Assembly: GCF_042242105.1 (NCBI RefSeq)
Contig: NC_092029.1
Location: 15,238,885 to 15,302,884 of the forward strand
DNA length: 64,000 nucleotides
Origin: Pempheris klunzingeri
Taxonomy: Eukaryota > Chordata > Actinopteri > Acropomatiformes > Pempheridae
Reading direction: 5' to 3'
A model generated the notes under the pieces. The model worked only from the letters and a program-made list of their open reading frames with translations. It did no database searches and was not told where the DNA came from. This document shows, piece after piece, positions 34,801-43,600 of the stretch. The position numbers and the translations under genes are program-made. Position 1 is the stretch's first letter. Each line of letters starts with the position of its first letter.

Positions 34801-37800
34801 CTGCCAAAACGATGAAGGCTAAAATTCCCAAGAATGGCAAGAGAAATAGGGGAGAGATAAGAGAGAGATGTGGCAGCAGAGGCTTACCTTCTCTAAATGA
34901 ATATCCTCTTTAAAGCCAGCTGTTCCCCAAAAAGCACTATCAGTACTTCTGCTGCTATAGATAGTAAATGATCTAAGAAGAGGAGAAAAACAAAGTTGTC
35001 CCGCTCTGAAGTAATCCGACATGTAATAAATCCCTTACACTTAGTCTGGTCCAGCACTTGCCAGGCTTACGTATCAACTCTCACTGCTGACGGTTGTGTT
35101 GATTGAGCCTGAGTGACCTCTGCAGCCACGGGCATGGCGGCCACTTGTCGAAATGAACGGCTTATGGCCCTGTGCCCCAGCATGTGATGACACTTCATAC
35201 ATGGCCTTGCTCTGTAAATGTCAACAACAGCTGAATAATTTAGACACCTGAGGTAACATGATCCCTCCGTCAATGTACACTGGAAAGTAGAGCAGCAGCA
35301 GCAAGCCGGCCTTTGAAACAGCTAACAATTTATTTTTATTTATTTTTTTATGTAATATCCATCATTCTCAGGAAAGTCTGATATTTCTCTTAACAGCAGA
35401 GCAGATTAAAGTGGATTGATTTGTTTTCCTTCTCTGCCACCTCCCTGTCTCAGTCTCTACCTTTTTAACACCCGTCTATGACTCTACTCCATCATCTCTG
35501 AGCATGTGCATGTACTTGAGTGTCTGAACGGAATAAATAAGAAAACAGAACCAAATAAATCTTCTGTTTTTTTTACCGCGTATGAACTAAGGTTGAACTC
35601 AGTACTCTGAACTGAGCCTCAGGATTCAATCTGCTTGTGTTTTTTTTTTTTTTTCCAGGTAATGACTCCAGTAATCTGACTAACAAACATGAAAGCGCAG
35701 CCACTGAAGCGTTGAATGTAAAAACAGTAAAAATGGATAACAACCTCAGAGAAACATGAGCTCATTTAGATGAAATGTTTTCAAATAAAAGCAACGGGAA
35801 CAAGTGATTCTGCCATGTTTCCGCATCTTTTTGGACACAGACAGAAACAATTTGTGTCAAATTTCCTCATTGTGAACATTAATCTTCACTCATTTATTCA
35901 CGTAAAGGCCCAACTTTTAAGCTTTTAGACCAGTGCATATTTAAGCTGGCTGTAGGTTATAAGGAATGCTTGTTTAAAAAGTAGGTAGGCAGTCTGGAAA
36001 TGTTGCTTACACATGGACCTCTGATACGAAAACAAAACCTCCATGCTGAATAAAACATGAACACACAGCTGGCGTCTTTTGCTGAAGTGAACAAAAACTT
36101 GATATGCCATGCATAATTCACACACACAAACACACATTATGCTATCTGAAGTCTATATAGCGACACACCAAACTTCGGGGAAAATTCACAGGAATAAGGG
36201 AGGTTGAGAGCTTGGGCTAAATATTTGGACGTTGCAGTCTTGTGTGCTTTCAAAGTGGCGCGGTGGAGCGCAGCCAAGCATGCAACATCATTATGATCAG
36301 GCTGAAAAACAAACAAACACACTCAAAAATCTACTTTTATGCTATTGCTGACACACAGGTGAGCTGGTAGCGACTCGCTTGTGACGTGGCCTCACCTCTT
36401 CTGGCACAGATGAGCTCGTGAACACCGCAGTTCCTCCCCCCTCCTGGGAGAGAAAGACATGAAAAGGTGGGAGTCAGAGGTTAAAATGTGATTCCGTGTA
36501 CTGGAGAAACATATGTTCAGGCCTCAGGCGAGGAAGGGCTAGCAGATGGTTATGCCAACAAACATAAAACTGATTAGCTGGAACCAACTAACCAAATGGT
36601 TAATTTTGGACATCAGGTTACATAAACGTGCCTTAAGGAGGACGTATTTGTGTATATATGTGAATATCTGTGAATGTAAGTTCAAGGGCCTGGCTTAAAA
36701 ATATAGTTCAACATTTTTATTCACTGCATTGCTGAGAGCACTCGTCAGTGCAAAGTAAACCTGTGTTTGAACTTGTTCTGAATATCAGTGGATCTTCTGG
36801 AGAAAGAAACACTGGAAGCTTGAAACTACATTTGGAGCAACTCTGATCTTATAAGAAGCCATTAAACAAGTCACCCTGGTTTAGAGGAAAATCTGTTGAT
36901 GATGCGATTCTTCCTAAAAGATTTCCAACACTTGTACTTTCTCAATCATCCGTTAAAAACAATACATTCAAGATCAGTCCCGACTATGAAGCGCCACTTC
37001 ATTACGGCAGGCCCCGAAATCGAATAGGTCGACAGGACACACACTTAAAGCTTCACGTGTAGAACAATAACTCGTGTCTGCTGTGATTTTTCCACTAAAA
37101 AATGTTAAGTTGCTTCCATGAATACTAAAAAAGAAAATCCATAATCTATGAATAGTGAACACAACGCATGCCCAACTTCACTGTAATACACAGTGTAGGC
37201 TGCAAGTTTCCACGACACACTGGTTGCATTATGGGATCATAAAAATCATGCTCCACACCTTGAACTCCTCATCTTTCCACCCTTGGTAAAATAATTAGAA
37301 TTAAACACATGATGCCTGAATCAACAATTAAGAAACATGATTTTAAGACTTTAAGTCTTAATCTTTCAATTCAAGATTTCCCTATTAACAAAGGCTAATC
37401 TAACATCTCCAAGTATATTCTGACTTGTAAAAACGCATTGATCTCCTCTTTAATTTAATGCTGAGTGTATGTGATGTGAACTCCAGATGTCTTCGTGTCC
37501 ATGCCCCTGTGCTGCTGGTGCCCATGGCGGGGCAGTGCTGTTGTGTCTTTATTAAACCTCCCTCCCTCCCTCTCACCCTCCCTCCCTCCCTCTCAGGTGT
37601 CAACAAACACCGCTGCACGCATGGCTGCACGTGACACCATAAGGAGGGTGCCCGCACAGGACGGGACAAGGCACGCGCCCCGCTCCTCACCGACTCCATC
37701 CTTTAGTCGCCGCTCCGCCATGTGTCCCGGTCACTTTCACTAAAACCCCGAGGACACTGTTCTCCACCATCATTCAGGCTCACACACACCACCCGTCAGC

Positions 37801-38346
37801 TGCATCCTCAAAATAACGATTTAACACCGGCGGAGTGATTCAAGAACTGTAACCGATCTTCTTCCTCTGATCGATAATAATATTACACCATATTCCTCCG
37901 CCTAATGGTGTAGTTCTTTAACAGTAGCAAAACAAAGTAGTTGCCACGTGACGCTAAGCGGCAGCCTGCTGCTATTTTCACTTACAGCCAAATAATATGT
38001 GTTTAAATGAATCGATACCCTGTCACATGCGTGTGTCATTCAAATGTTTCACGAGCGGTGTCGGGACTATGTGTGTCTCCGTCCACTTTTAGCATCACTT
38101 CACGCGCGCATCCCTGCGGGTGTCCGCACTCCGGCAGCTGCTAGCTGTCCCGGCTCCGGAGCACTGCGGTACCCACGGCGTGCTTTAAAAGAAGAAACTG
38201 GATTTAACAAGATAACAGATGACACGCTCGGTGAAGGTGAAATGTGATTTTTTTTTTTTAAAGACAGCCGTTCTCCTTCTGTCCCGAGTAAAGTTTCGAG
38301 TCCCCGCAGTACACCTGAGACCGGAGTACTCACCGTCTATCGCCAT
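25501..38346 (-). CDS. syt14: Synaptotagmin-14, membrane-anchored form (eight coding exons, 511 aa)
   Basis: Double-C2 protein of the calcium-independent synaptotagmin group, thought to act in membrane trafficking (human SYT14 is 555 aa and linked to cerebellar ataxia). Exons in transcript order: 38334-38346, 36396-36443, 32588-32734, 30029-30166, 29096-29355, 27915-28346, 26862-27042, 25501-25817. All are GT-AG and all phases join. Order of parts: short extracellular N-terminus (MAIDG...CGVHELIC, closely matching human), one membrane helix (about 25-47), acidic/serine linker with GYSSEAS and QPPPYQDE motifs shared with human, C2A (about 217-345) and C2B (about 370-505) ending TEMKEAEGQQVCHWH. 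The C2A loops lack the usual cluster of Asp residues. C2B matches SYT14 closely. SYT16 is the nearest paralogue, but the N-terminus favours SYT14. Confidence 0.93.
25986..26100 (+). repeat. Dispersed teleost repeat in syt14 intron 7
   Basis: Begins AAGGGTCAGTTCACAAAAAC, the opening of a common fish repeat, and then diverges. A different, truncated repeat start (GGAATAGTTCAACATTTTGG) follows at 26,300. Confidence 0.4.
26862..27042 (-). CDS. syt14: syt14 coding exon 7 (start of C2B)
   Basis: 181 bases from TTCTCTGCAG. The donor is placed at GTC A|GTACGT because this completes an Asn codon with exon 8 (NTYVKL, as in human). Reads SSSPEILLGLIYNSATGQ and AEVIQGSHFK. Confidence 0.92.
27200..27620 (+). 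repeat. Dispersed teleost repeat in syt14 intron 6
   Basis: GATGGATTGCCATAAAATTT, TTCATGTTCCCCTCAGAATT, TGTACTTTGTGTGTACTTTA and CATCAGCTTGTTAGCATGCC occur in this order, as in a well-known fish intergenic repeat. It starts just after a TGAGATGGATTGCC block and is badly diverged. No protein-coding capacity. Confidence 0.55.
27915..28346 (-). CDS. syt14: syt14 coding exon 6 (C2A domain)
   Basis: 432 bases, phase 0 at both ends. Starts DGSGPQLPYEPEP and then KYGTLDVAFEYDS, the first C2A strand. Continues through WQVHLVLLPTKKQRAKT and FYLTKLNLQGK. The polybasic KKQRAK strand is conserved, while canonical Ca2+-ligand Asp residues are missing. Confidence 0.95.
29096..29355 (-). CDS. syt14: syt14 coding exon 5 (linker)
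   Basis: 260 bases from CTCTCTAACAG to GTGAGG. Contains EPQPPPYQDEG, SPQRYDSPRCSSEAS and NKGCEEDIPSDSTAVL, in the same order as in human SYT14. Serine/arginine-rich and probably disordered. Confidence 0.93.
30029..30166 (-). CDS. syt14: syt14 coding exon 4 (linker)
   Basis: 138 bases from TTCTGTCCAG to GTGAGAG. Reads (E)GVLSDSEEDKVPEAV and GGYSSEASSEP. The SDSEED and YSSEAS motifs match the human SYT14 linker. Both alternative N-termini splice into this exon. Confidence 0.92.
30393..31329 (-). CDS. syt14: syt14 alternative first exon (312-residue lysine-rich N-terminus)
   Basis: A 937-base exon with its own ATG at 31,329-31,327 and the donor CAAG|GTTAGA. It ends in the same phase as exon 3, so it joins exon 4 in frame and would give a 754-aa protein without the membrane helix. 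Parts: an N-terminal stretch of about 60 residues with amphipathic character (NISSILDSVTSRVDDLANAV), a Trp-containing patch (EWEWRDGCWRV), a long Arg/Glu/Lys coiled coil (about 135-185), an acidic middle, and a lysine-rich tail of about 50 residues. Length and composition argue against chance. I infer an internal promoter because no good acceptor precedes the ATG in phase. I do not know a function for this region. Confidence 0.75.
32041..32215 (+). repeat. tRNA-derived SINE, 5' two-thirds
   Basis: Opens with a decayed tRNA-like head (GGTGGTGCGGTGGTCAGCAC) and continues through GTGTGGAGTTTGCATGTTCT, CCAAAGACATGCAGGTTAGG and GGTGACTCTAAATTGCCCGT. This is a high-copy teleost SINE. Its usual tail is missing here, but a tail-only copy is at about 55,930. 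Lies in syt14 intron 3, about 0.5 kb from exon 3. Confidence 0.75.
32588..32734 (-). CDS. syt14: syt14 coding exon 3 (transmembrane segment)
   Basis: 147 bases after a TCTCCTCAG acceptor. Reads (V)SPELLGVLSS then MALMALFFLYLSNKL, a single hydrophobic helix with a following Lys. Donor is CCAG|GTACTT. The last base begins a codon completed by exon 4. Confidence 0.93.
34180..34520. repeat. hAT-type MITE remnant in syt14 intron 2
   Basis: Flanked by decayed 'TTAATCGTCGAC' and 'AAATCAATCGATAATCC' ends. The internal GAAATTTTAAGGGGTTACC and TTTTCTGAAATGTTCTTGAC follow the same family as the element at 6,840, in the opposite orientation. Confidence 0.45.
36396..36443 (-). CDS. syt14: syt14 coding exon 2
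   Basis: 48 bases from CTCTCCCAG to GTGAGG. Reads (G)GGRNCGVHELICARR, colinear with human GERTCGVHELICIRK. Leaves with one base of a Val codon. Confidence 0.88.
37557..37600. repeat. (CCCT)n tract
   Basis: Two blocks of CCCT/CCTC repeats separated by TCTCAC, in the first intron of syt14 just outside the duplicated unit. Confidence 0.85.
38334..38346 (-). CDS. syt14: syt14 coding exon 1 (MAID + first base of Gly)
   Basis: Thirteen coding bases (ATG GCG ATA GAC G) followed by GTGAGT. This short exon fits human SYT14, which begins MAIEG. It lies in a CpG-rich stretch (about 38,090-38,350), in keeping with a promoter, and is repeated exactly at 47,958-47,970 in the downstream duplication unit. 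Confidence 0.8.
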
Positions 38347-38429
38347 GATGCTCCGTCCCGGACTCTACCAACTGTGGGGGGGTGTGATGTGATGCAGGAG
38401 GGAGGTCATTCATGTGCCAGCGGACGGTA

Positions 38430-38453
38430 TGTGTGTGTGTGTGTGTGTGTGTG
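38430..38453. repeat. (TG)n microsatellite, unit A
   Basis: About 12 TG units upstream of the syt14 start codon. The unit B counterpart at 48,051-48,074 is similar in length. Confidence 0.9.
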
Positions 38454-38606
38454 AGGAGGGGGGAGAGAGATTGTGTAAGCACTGGTATTTAAATAAGAGC
38501 GCCACTATTAGGCTAATGTTAAATACACGATGTTTAGAAATGTAAATATATATGATATATTTAATGGAACAGGCTACAGATGATATCAAATAACAAATAA
38601 TAGCCT

Positions 38607-39745
38607 AATGTGTATTATGGTTGTAGTAGCTGAGGCAGCATGACCTTAAGATAAAGGCACATCTATGTTTTGCACAATATGATTAGTTTTTGTTCACGTG
38701 TCACATTTGGTACATGGGGCTACAAGATATTGTTATAACCCTAAAAACCTACAAATGGTTTAAAAAAAAAATCTGATCAAATGTGCACAATATTGTCATT
38801 ATGAAGAGATTTGCTCCAAAATCAGATATTGTATTCAGGAAAAAGTATCTAACAGCTGTGTTTTGAGGATTCTTTAGGAAAGGGTATTATCGATGAGTGG
38901 GGGAACATATTTTCATACTTGGAGTTAAATTAGATCTATCTGTGTAGTTTTTTCTTATTTACACAGGGGTTGATGTCATTTCCTTTACACATTTATACAA
39001 TATATACATGTTCATTTTATTTATCTTGGTTTTTGGGTATTGGTCCTTGCCATGCTCTGCATGCTCTTTCATTGATATAAAAATCACCAGCCAGGTAAAT
39101 GGTGACTCTTCCAAACAAAGTGAAGAAGTGCTTTACAGCACGTGAGTTGAATTAAATAACTTTTTATGGCACAAAAGGGGAACTTTTCACAAAAACATGC
39201 AAAGATTAGAGAAAAGTATAAAAGATTTGTGTCACACAGTCTATCCCATCAGTCCTCGGACGACCCCCCAGATTTATCTTCCTGGACCTGAACAATAAAA
39301 TGCTTCTTGTCTACTGATGAATCTGTTTTACAGTCAGTCACAATTGGCATCTTCTGTGAGAGTACTTTTACTTTACCTTTTTGCTGGTAAAAGGCTACTT
39401 CTGTATTCTTAATTGAGTAGAGTTTTAACTGCATGACTATGACTTATGATGAGGTGTTTTACATTGTTGTACTGATATTTTTTACACAAGTAAAGAATGT
39501 GAGTACTTTTCCCACCACTGCTCTTTGGACATCTCAGCAGTAGATGGTGTTGTTTAGCTGTAATTGTGCACCATGATGCTGTTTGGCCCCCTCCCTGGTG
39601 TTTGGCAAGGGTTCACTTCTTTGTGAAGGTAAACCAGTTCAGGCAGACTTCAGCAGCGTATCTTTGGGCAGATCTGTCCTGTCATTAAACCTCACTGTCC
39701 CTCAGTGCCCGTGCACATGCAAGATGTGCATGTGCACTACAGGAA
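38607..39745. pseudogene. Scar of an older nt5c1 copy (flanks joined, gene body deleted)
   Basis: 38,607-38,760 is a diverged copy of nt5c1A's own 5' flank at 39,917-40,060 (shared GAGGCA(A/G)CATGAC, CCTTAAGATA, ACAAGATATTGTTATA-like blocks). Directly after it, 38,790-39,070 is a diverged copy of nt5c1's 3' flank at 46,190-46,610 (shared GATGAGTGGGGGAACATATT, ATTTACAC, TTTATACAATATA). At 39,510-39,737 a block matches the far 3' flank at 62,533-62,765. Order 5' flank, then 3' flank, with no gene between, is what remains when a tandem copy loses its body. Inference from visible similarity. Confidence 0.6.
39711..39737. repeat. Perfect hairpin
   Basis: Arms GTGCACATGCA and TGCATGTGCAC (11 bp) with loop AGATG. 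The homologous site at 62,745 has a different, longer hairpin. Confidence 0.75.
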
Positions 39746-39815
39746 GTGTGATATATCTGGCTAGCAAGATGAGTGAGAAAGCAGCCATGGCCATGATTTA
39801 GAGAACATCATAGAG

Positions 39816-39914
39816 AAGTGTTTCACAGAGACATGGCTGCACGAGGACGTGCCTGACTCCAACGCGTCCAGACTGTACGGGCAGACAGGAGGGGCAAGAC
39901 AAAAGGTCACCTGA
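39816..39914 (+). mobile_element. LINE endonuclease-domain fragment
   Basis: Reads KCFTETWLHEDVPDSNASRL in one frame, the typical start of the endonuclease domain of L2/CR1-like non-LTR retrotransposons. It then ends in a stop at about 39,912. An identical fragment lies in unit B at about 49,780-49,878. Only about 30 residues remain. Confidence 0.5.
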
Positions 39915-40439
39915 ATGGTGGTAGAAACTGAGGCAACATGACAAGATGACCTTAAGATACAAACACACCTACGTTCATCTATTTTTTAATAGATATAATA
40001 ATAAATTTTTATTTACATGTCATACCAAACACTTGGCACAGGGGATTACAAGACACTGTTATATATCAAACATCACAAATATGACAAGTGCGACAATATG
40101 ATAATATACAAAACTGAGAGAAAGAAAATCAGTCATAACATTTTACACACATGTAAATAATTTCAGGTGAAGTGCTTGTGTCCAAAATGTCAAATAAGTT
40201 GTGCACTGTACAGCAGCACTTATAAATATATATAAATAAATGCAACAAGACTGAAGTTTAGTTGAGAGAGGGCATTTAATAAGTCACCTCTAATGTCTAA
40301 TGTGTCCTATGTGAAGAGCCATGTTTATAAATCACAGTTAAGTTGAATTGATTTTCTCAGATGATGAGAAAGAAATAAGCAGAGTACACACACACTTTAT
40401 GTCCACATACTTTATATTTATGGTCATTCTCCCGCTCAG

Positions 40440-40517
40440 CCAGTCAAGAGCGAGTACTGCCCCGCTCTGTCTGCGTCACTACAGACGGACACGCCCCCTC
40501 CCTTGGCTATAATTTAA
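40440..40517 (+). promoter_or_regulatory. nt5c1b: nt5c1A promoter elements (CCAAT box altered)
   Basis: CCAGT at 40,440-40,444 stands where unit B has CCAAT. A GC/CACCC-type box (ACACGCCCCCTCCC) is near 40,490-40,503, and a TATA-like TATAATTTAA is at 40,508-40,517, about 90 bases before the ATG. Spacing fits a conventional promoter. Confidence 0.5.
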
Positions 40518-40607
40518 CCAGATTTCCGTATAAGTTTCCGAGCTGCTGCCACTTTCGCCTTTATTCTGAGCTTTTCTTCGCCTCAGGACAGAAGCAAGTT
40601 TTTAGAA

Positions 40608-40658
40608 ATGAGTGAAATAAAGCCAAGCGATTTATCTCCAACTGAAGACAGCGGAGAG
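40608..40658 (+). CDS. nt5c1b: nt5c1A exon 1 (truncated, new donor)
   Basis: 51 bases, 17 codons, ending GGA GAG before GTGAGA. If not spliced here, the frame continues into intron and stops after 22 more codons. Copy B's exon 1 is identical up to this point, then runs 63 bases further. Confidence 0.75.
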
Positions 40659-43600
40659 GTGAGAGACTTGGCAGACTTTGACAAACTTTCTATCACACGT
40701 GTTTTTACGCACATTTTGTGGCTGTAAAAGTCCAAAAATTAGCCTGGTTTTGAAGGCACGTTCAATGTCTCCTCTGCCTTTCCATCCCCTCGCAGCCCAA
40801 ACCCCGGTATGCTGTCACTGTCGCCGTCTCCTCTCGCGCCCTCTTCAACATGGTGGACGACAGGAAGATCTACGAGGAAGAAGGAGTGGAGAAGTACGTG
40901 GCTCATCAGGTGGAGCATGAAAACGAGCCCCTGAAGCCTGGAGCTGCTTTCCTCTTCGTGCAGGTAGGCCAGGGACCGTTAACCTGCTTCAGGTCCCTCC
41001 AGGGTGTGGTCCCTGAAATTCATCATCTCGGTTGTTTGCACTGTCACTGTTTAGTGCTGATGTTACACGCTGTGCTGCACCCAAGGCCTACCTCACTGAG
41101 AACAGGCAGGTGTTTCGTGTTTGGCAGTGCCTGATCTTTCAGTGAAAATCTACCTATCAAAAGACAATTTCTCTCTCTCTTAATGTAACTGGCAGGATGC
41201 TCATTCATTCTTTAACTGATAGATTGCAGGAAGTCGCCCATCACCCTTGATGCAGCTTCCTTATCGACTTATGAATTCCTCTTTTAGACCAACTAATTCA
41301 TCCTGCTGCCAAATATGTACAGGCAGGCCAAAAGAAGGCGTTAAAGCTCCTCTGTGCTTTCTGAACTCCTTCACTCCGTCTAGGAATGCAGTGAAACAAG
41401 TCATGAAACTCACACCAGACTTCAGAGAGAATTATTTTTTTTTTCTTTAAGAATGGAGGAGGTCTTTCCCCGAGATGATCAGTGTAGCTGCTGGTCATTG
41501 AATGAGTCCACGATTCATACTGATGTCCACAAGGTTTAATCTTGACTGAAGGAAGAACACTTGGTGGTACACCGTGAAAACTATAACCACAAACATGACA
41601 AAATCACATTTGAATCTTGAAATGGCAATAAACAAATACCTTTATCTCTCGCTTCTTTCTATACAAAGTATACAGTTCATTGACATTTATTGTAATTGAT
41701 AATTACCGTGTTCGCCTGGATGACCAACAGAAAACAACTTAGAACAGACGGGATGTAAAATTGGCTGCTTAACCCGCCCGATTTCTCTCTCTCTCTCTCT
41801 CTCTCTCCTGCGCTGCACCTTGCATCTGTGCCGTAAGTCACATGACATTTAATGCAACTTAATCAACCAGAACGAGCAATAAACAAAAAACTAGACTAAA
41901 ACAATTATTTTATGAGGTGACAATGACCAAAAGTACACCAAATAAATATTCCAACATTGCTTTAAGAAAGTAAATTTACTTGGTGATCGTAAAATTTATA
42001 GCTTGCTTTGTTGTCATGGCAACCTAAGGACGCTCAATCAGCGTCAGCTACAATCAGATCTGGTGGTTCTCCAGATCTCGAATGTGTTCATGCACATTAT
42101 CTCCCTGGGGTGATTGCATCCCTGTTGACCTCTCTTCCTTGGCTGTTGCGTAACAAGGGATCTGCTACCACAGCTGACAACAGACACACTGCAGGTTTAA
42201 GGTTTGGCTTTCTCCAAATGTAAACCTGCCTGGATTGAGGGCATTGAGTAATCAGTGACTCACCGGAGCACGTTAATTGTTTCCATTGCACCATCGCTCC
42301 TTTCCACCTACAAGCAGTGTCTTAAAGGCAGAAATTCCACAATTTCAGCTGTGTGAAGCAGCAAAAACTGTGGAACAGAGGATTGATTTCAATCCTGTAA
42401 ATGAGGACACTTTATTACCTATCAATATAGAAGCTGCATTATGCTGAAGCTGAAGTTATGGGTAGACTAAGTTGCCAGTTTATTAGGTACACCAAGCTGT
42501 TGTGCAGTCTGAAACAACAGCCCTGCAATAAATCCTCCATTCATGAAGGTCTTAATGTTAAGCAAACATGTAACGATGCCCTGATGAAGGCCTTTGTGAT
42601 TTATAAAGCATATTCTTTTGTTCCAGTGTTGTTTTAAAGTCTTTGTGTTCTCTGTTAAACCTGTTTGACTACAGTTCAGATGTTGAAATGCGTGAGTTGT
42701 AACCTCATGTTGAATGCTCTGGCACGATATCCTGTCCTCTCACACAGGCGCTGATGAACGTCAACTCTCGGCTGAGGGAGCTCTACCCAGACAGCAAGGA
42801 GCTGTTTGACATCGTCTTAATGACTAACAACCATGCCCAAGTTGGAGTGCGCCTCATAAACAGCATTAATCACTACGGTACGCTGCGTCCCGAACCAAAC
42901 ATTATCGATTGTTTAGCGTGGCGATGGTGGCTCAGCCGCTGCAGCAACACACACGATGCAGAACAGCACTCAGTCTAGTAATTACACACTAGAAATGAAG
43001 GTGTTGCTGTTGTAATTTAAATGGGATTTCTTTCGCTGCACATCTCCAACTTGCTTTTATGCTTTCAGATTTGACCATAGAGAGGTTCTGTATGACGGGA
43101 GGGAACAGTCCTATAGGCTACCTGAAGGCCTACATGACAAACCTTTACCTCTCCAAGGATGCAGAGAAAGTCACAGAGGCCATAGAGGAAGGTAAGATTT
43201 CTGGCACACACAAACCTTTTTTTTGTATAATAAATAACCGTCTCTCTCAGCTGCCTCAAGGTGTATTCGTACTGCACTGATATTTACACACTTGATTTTG
43301 TGTGTGTGACTCATTCTGGACCTCACAGTTTGCAGCAAGAAGGAGGAGGTTGAAGACAGTCTGTGGTATATAGCTCCCTGTCATCCAAATACACACAAAA
43401 CAAACAGATGTAGTGCTGAAATTGACTGATTAGTTGTTTTACAGGAACTTAATTGACAGAAACAATCGATTGGATGATCCACTTAGTTGCTTTTCAAGCA
43501 AAAATGCAAAACATTTACTTTTCTGGCTTGTCGAATGTGAGGATTTACTGCTTTTATCTGATACTGAAAATAATCATTAGCTGCAGCCCTGCTTGTGCAG

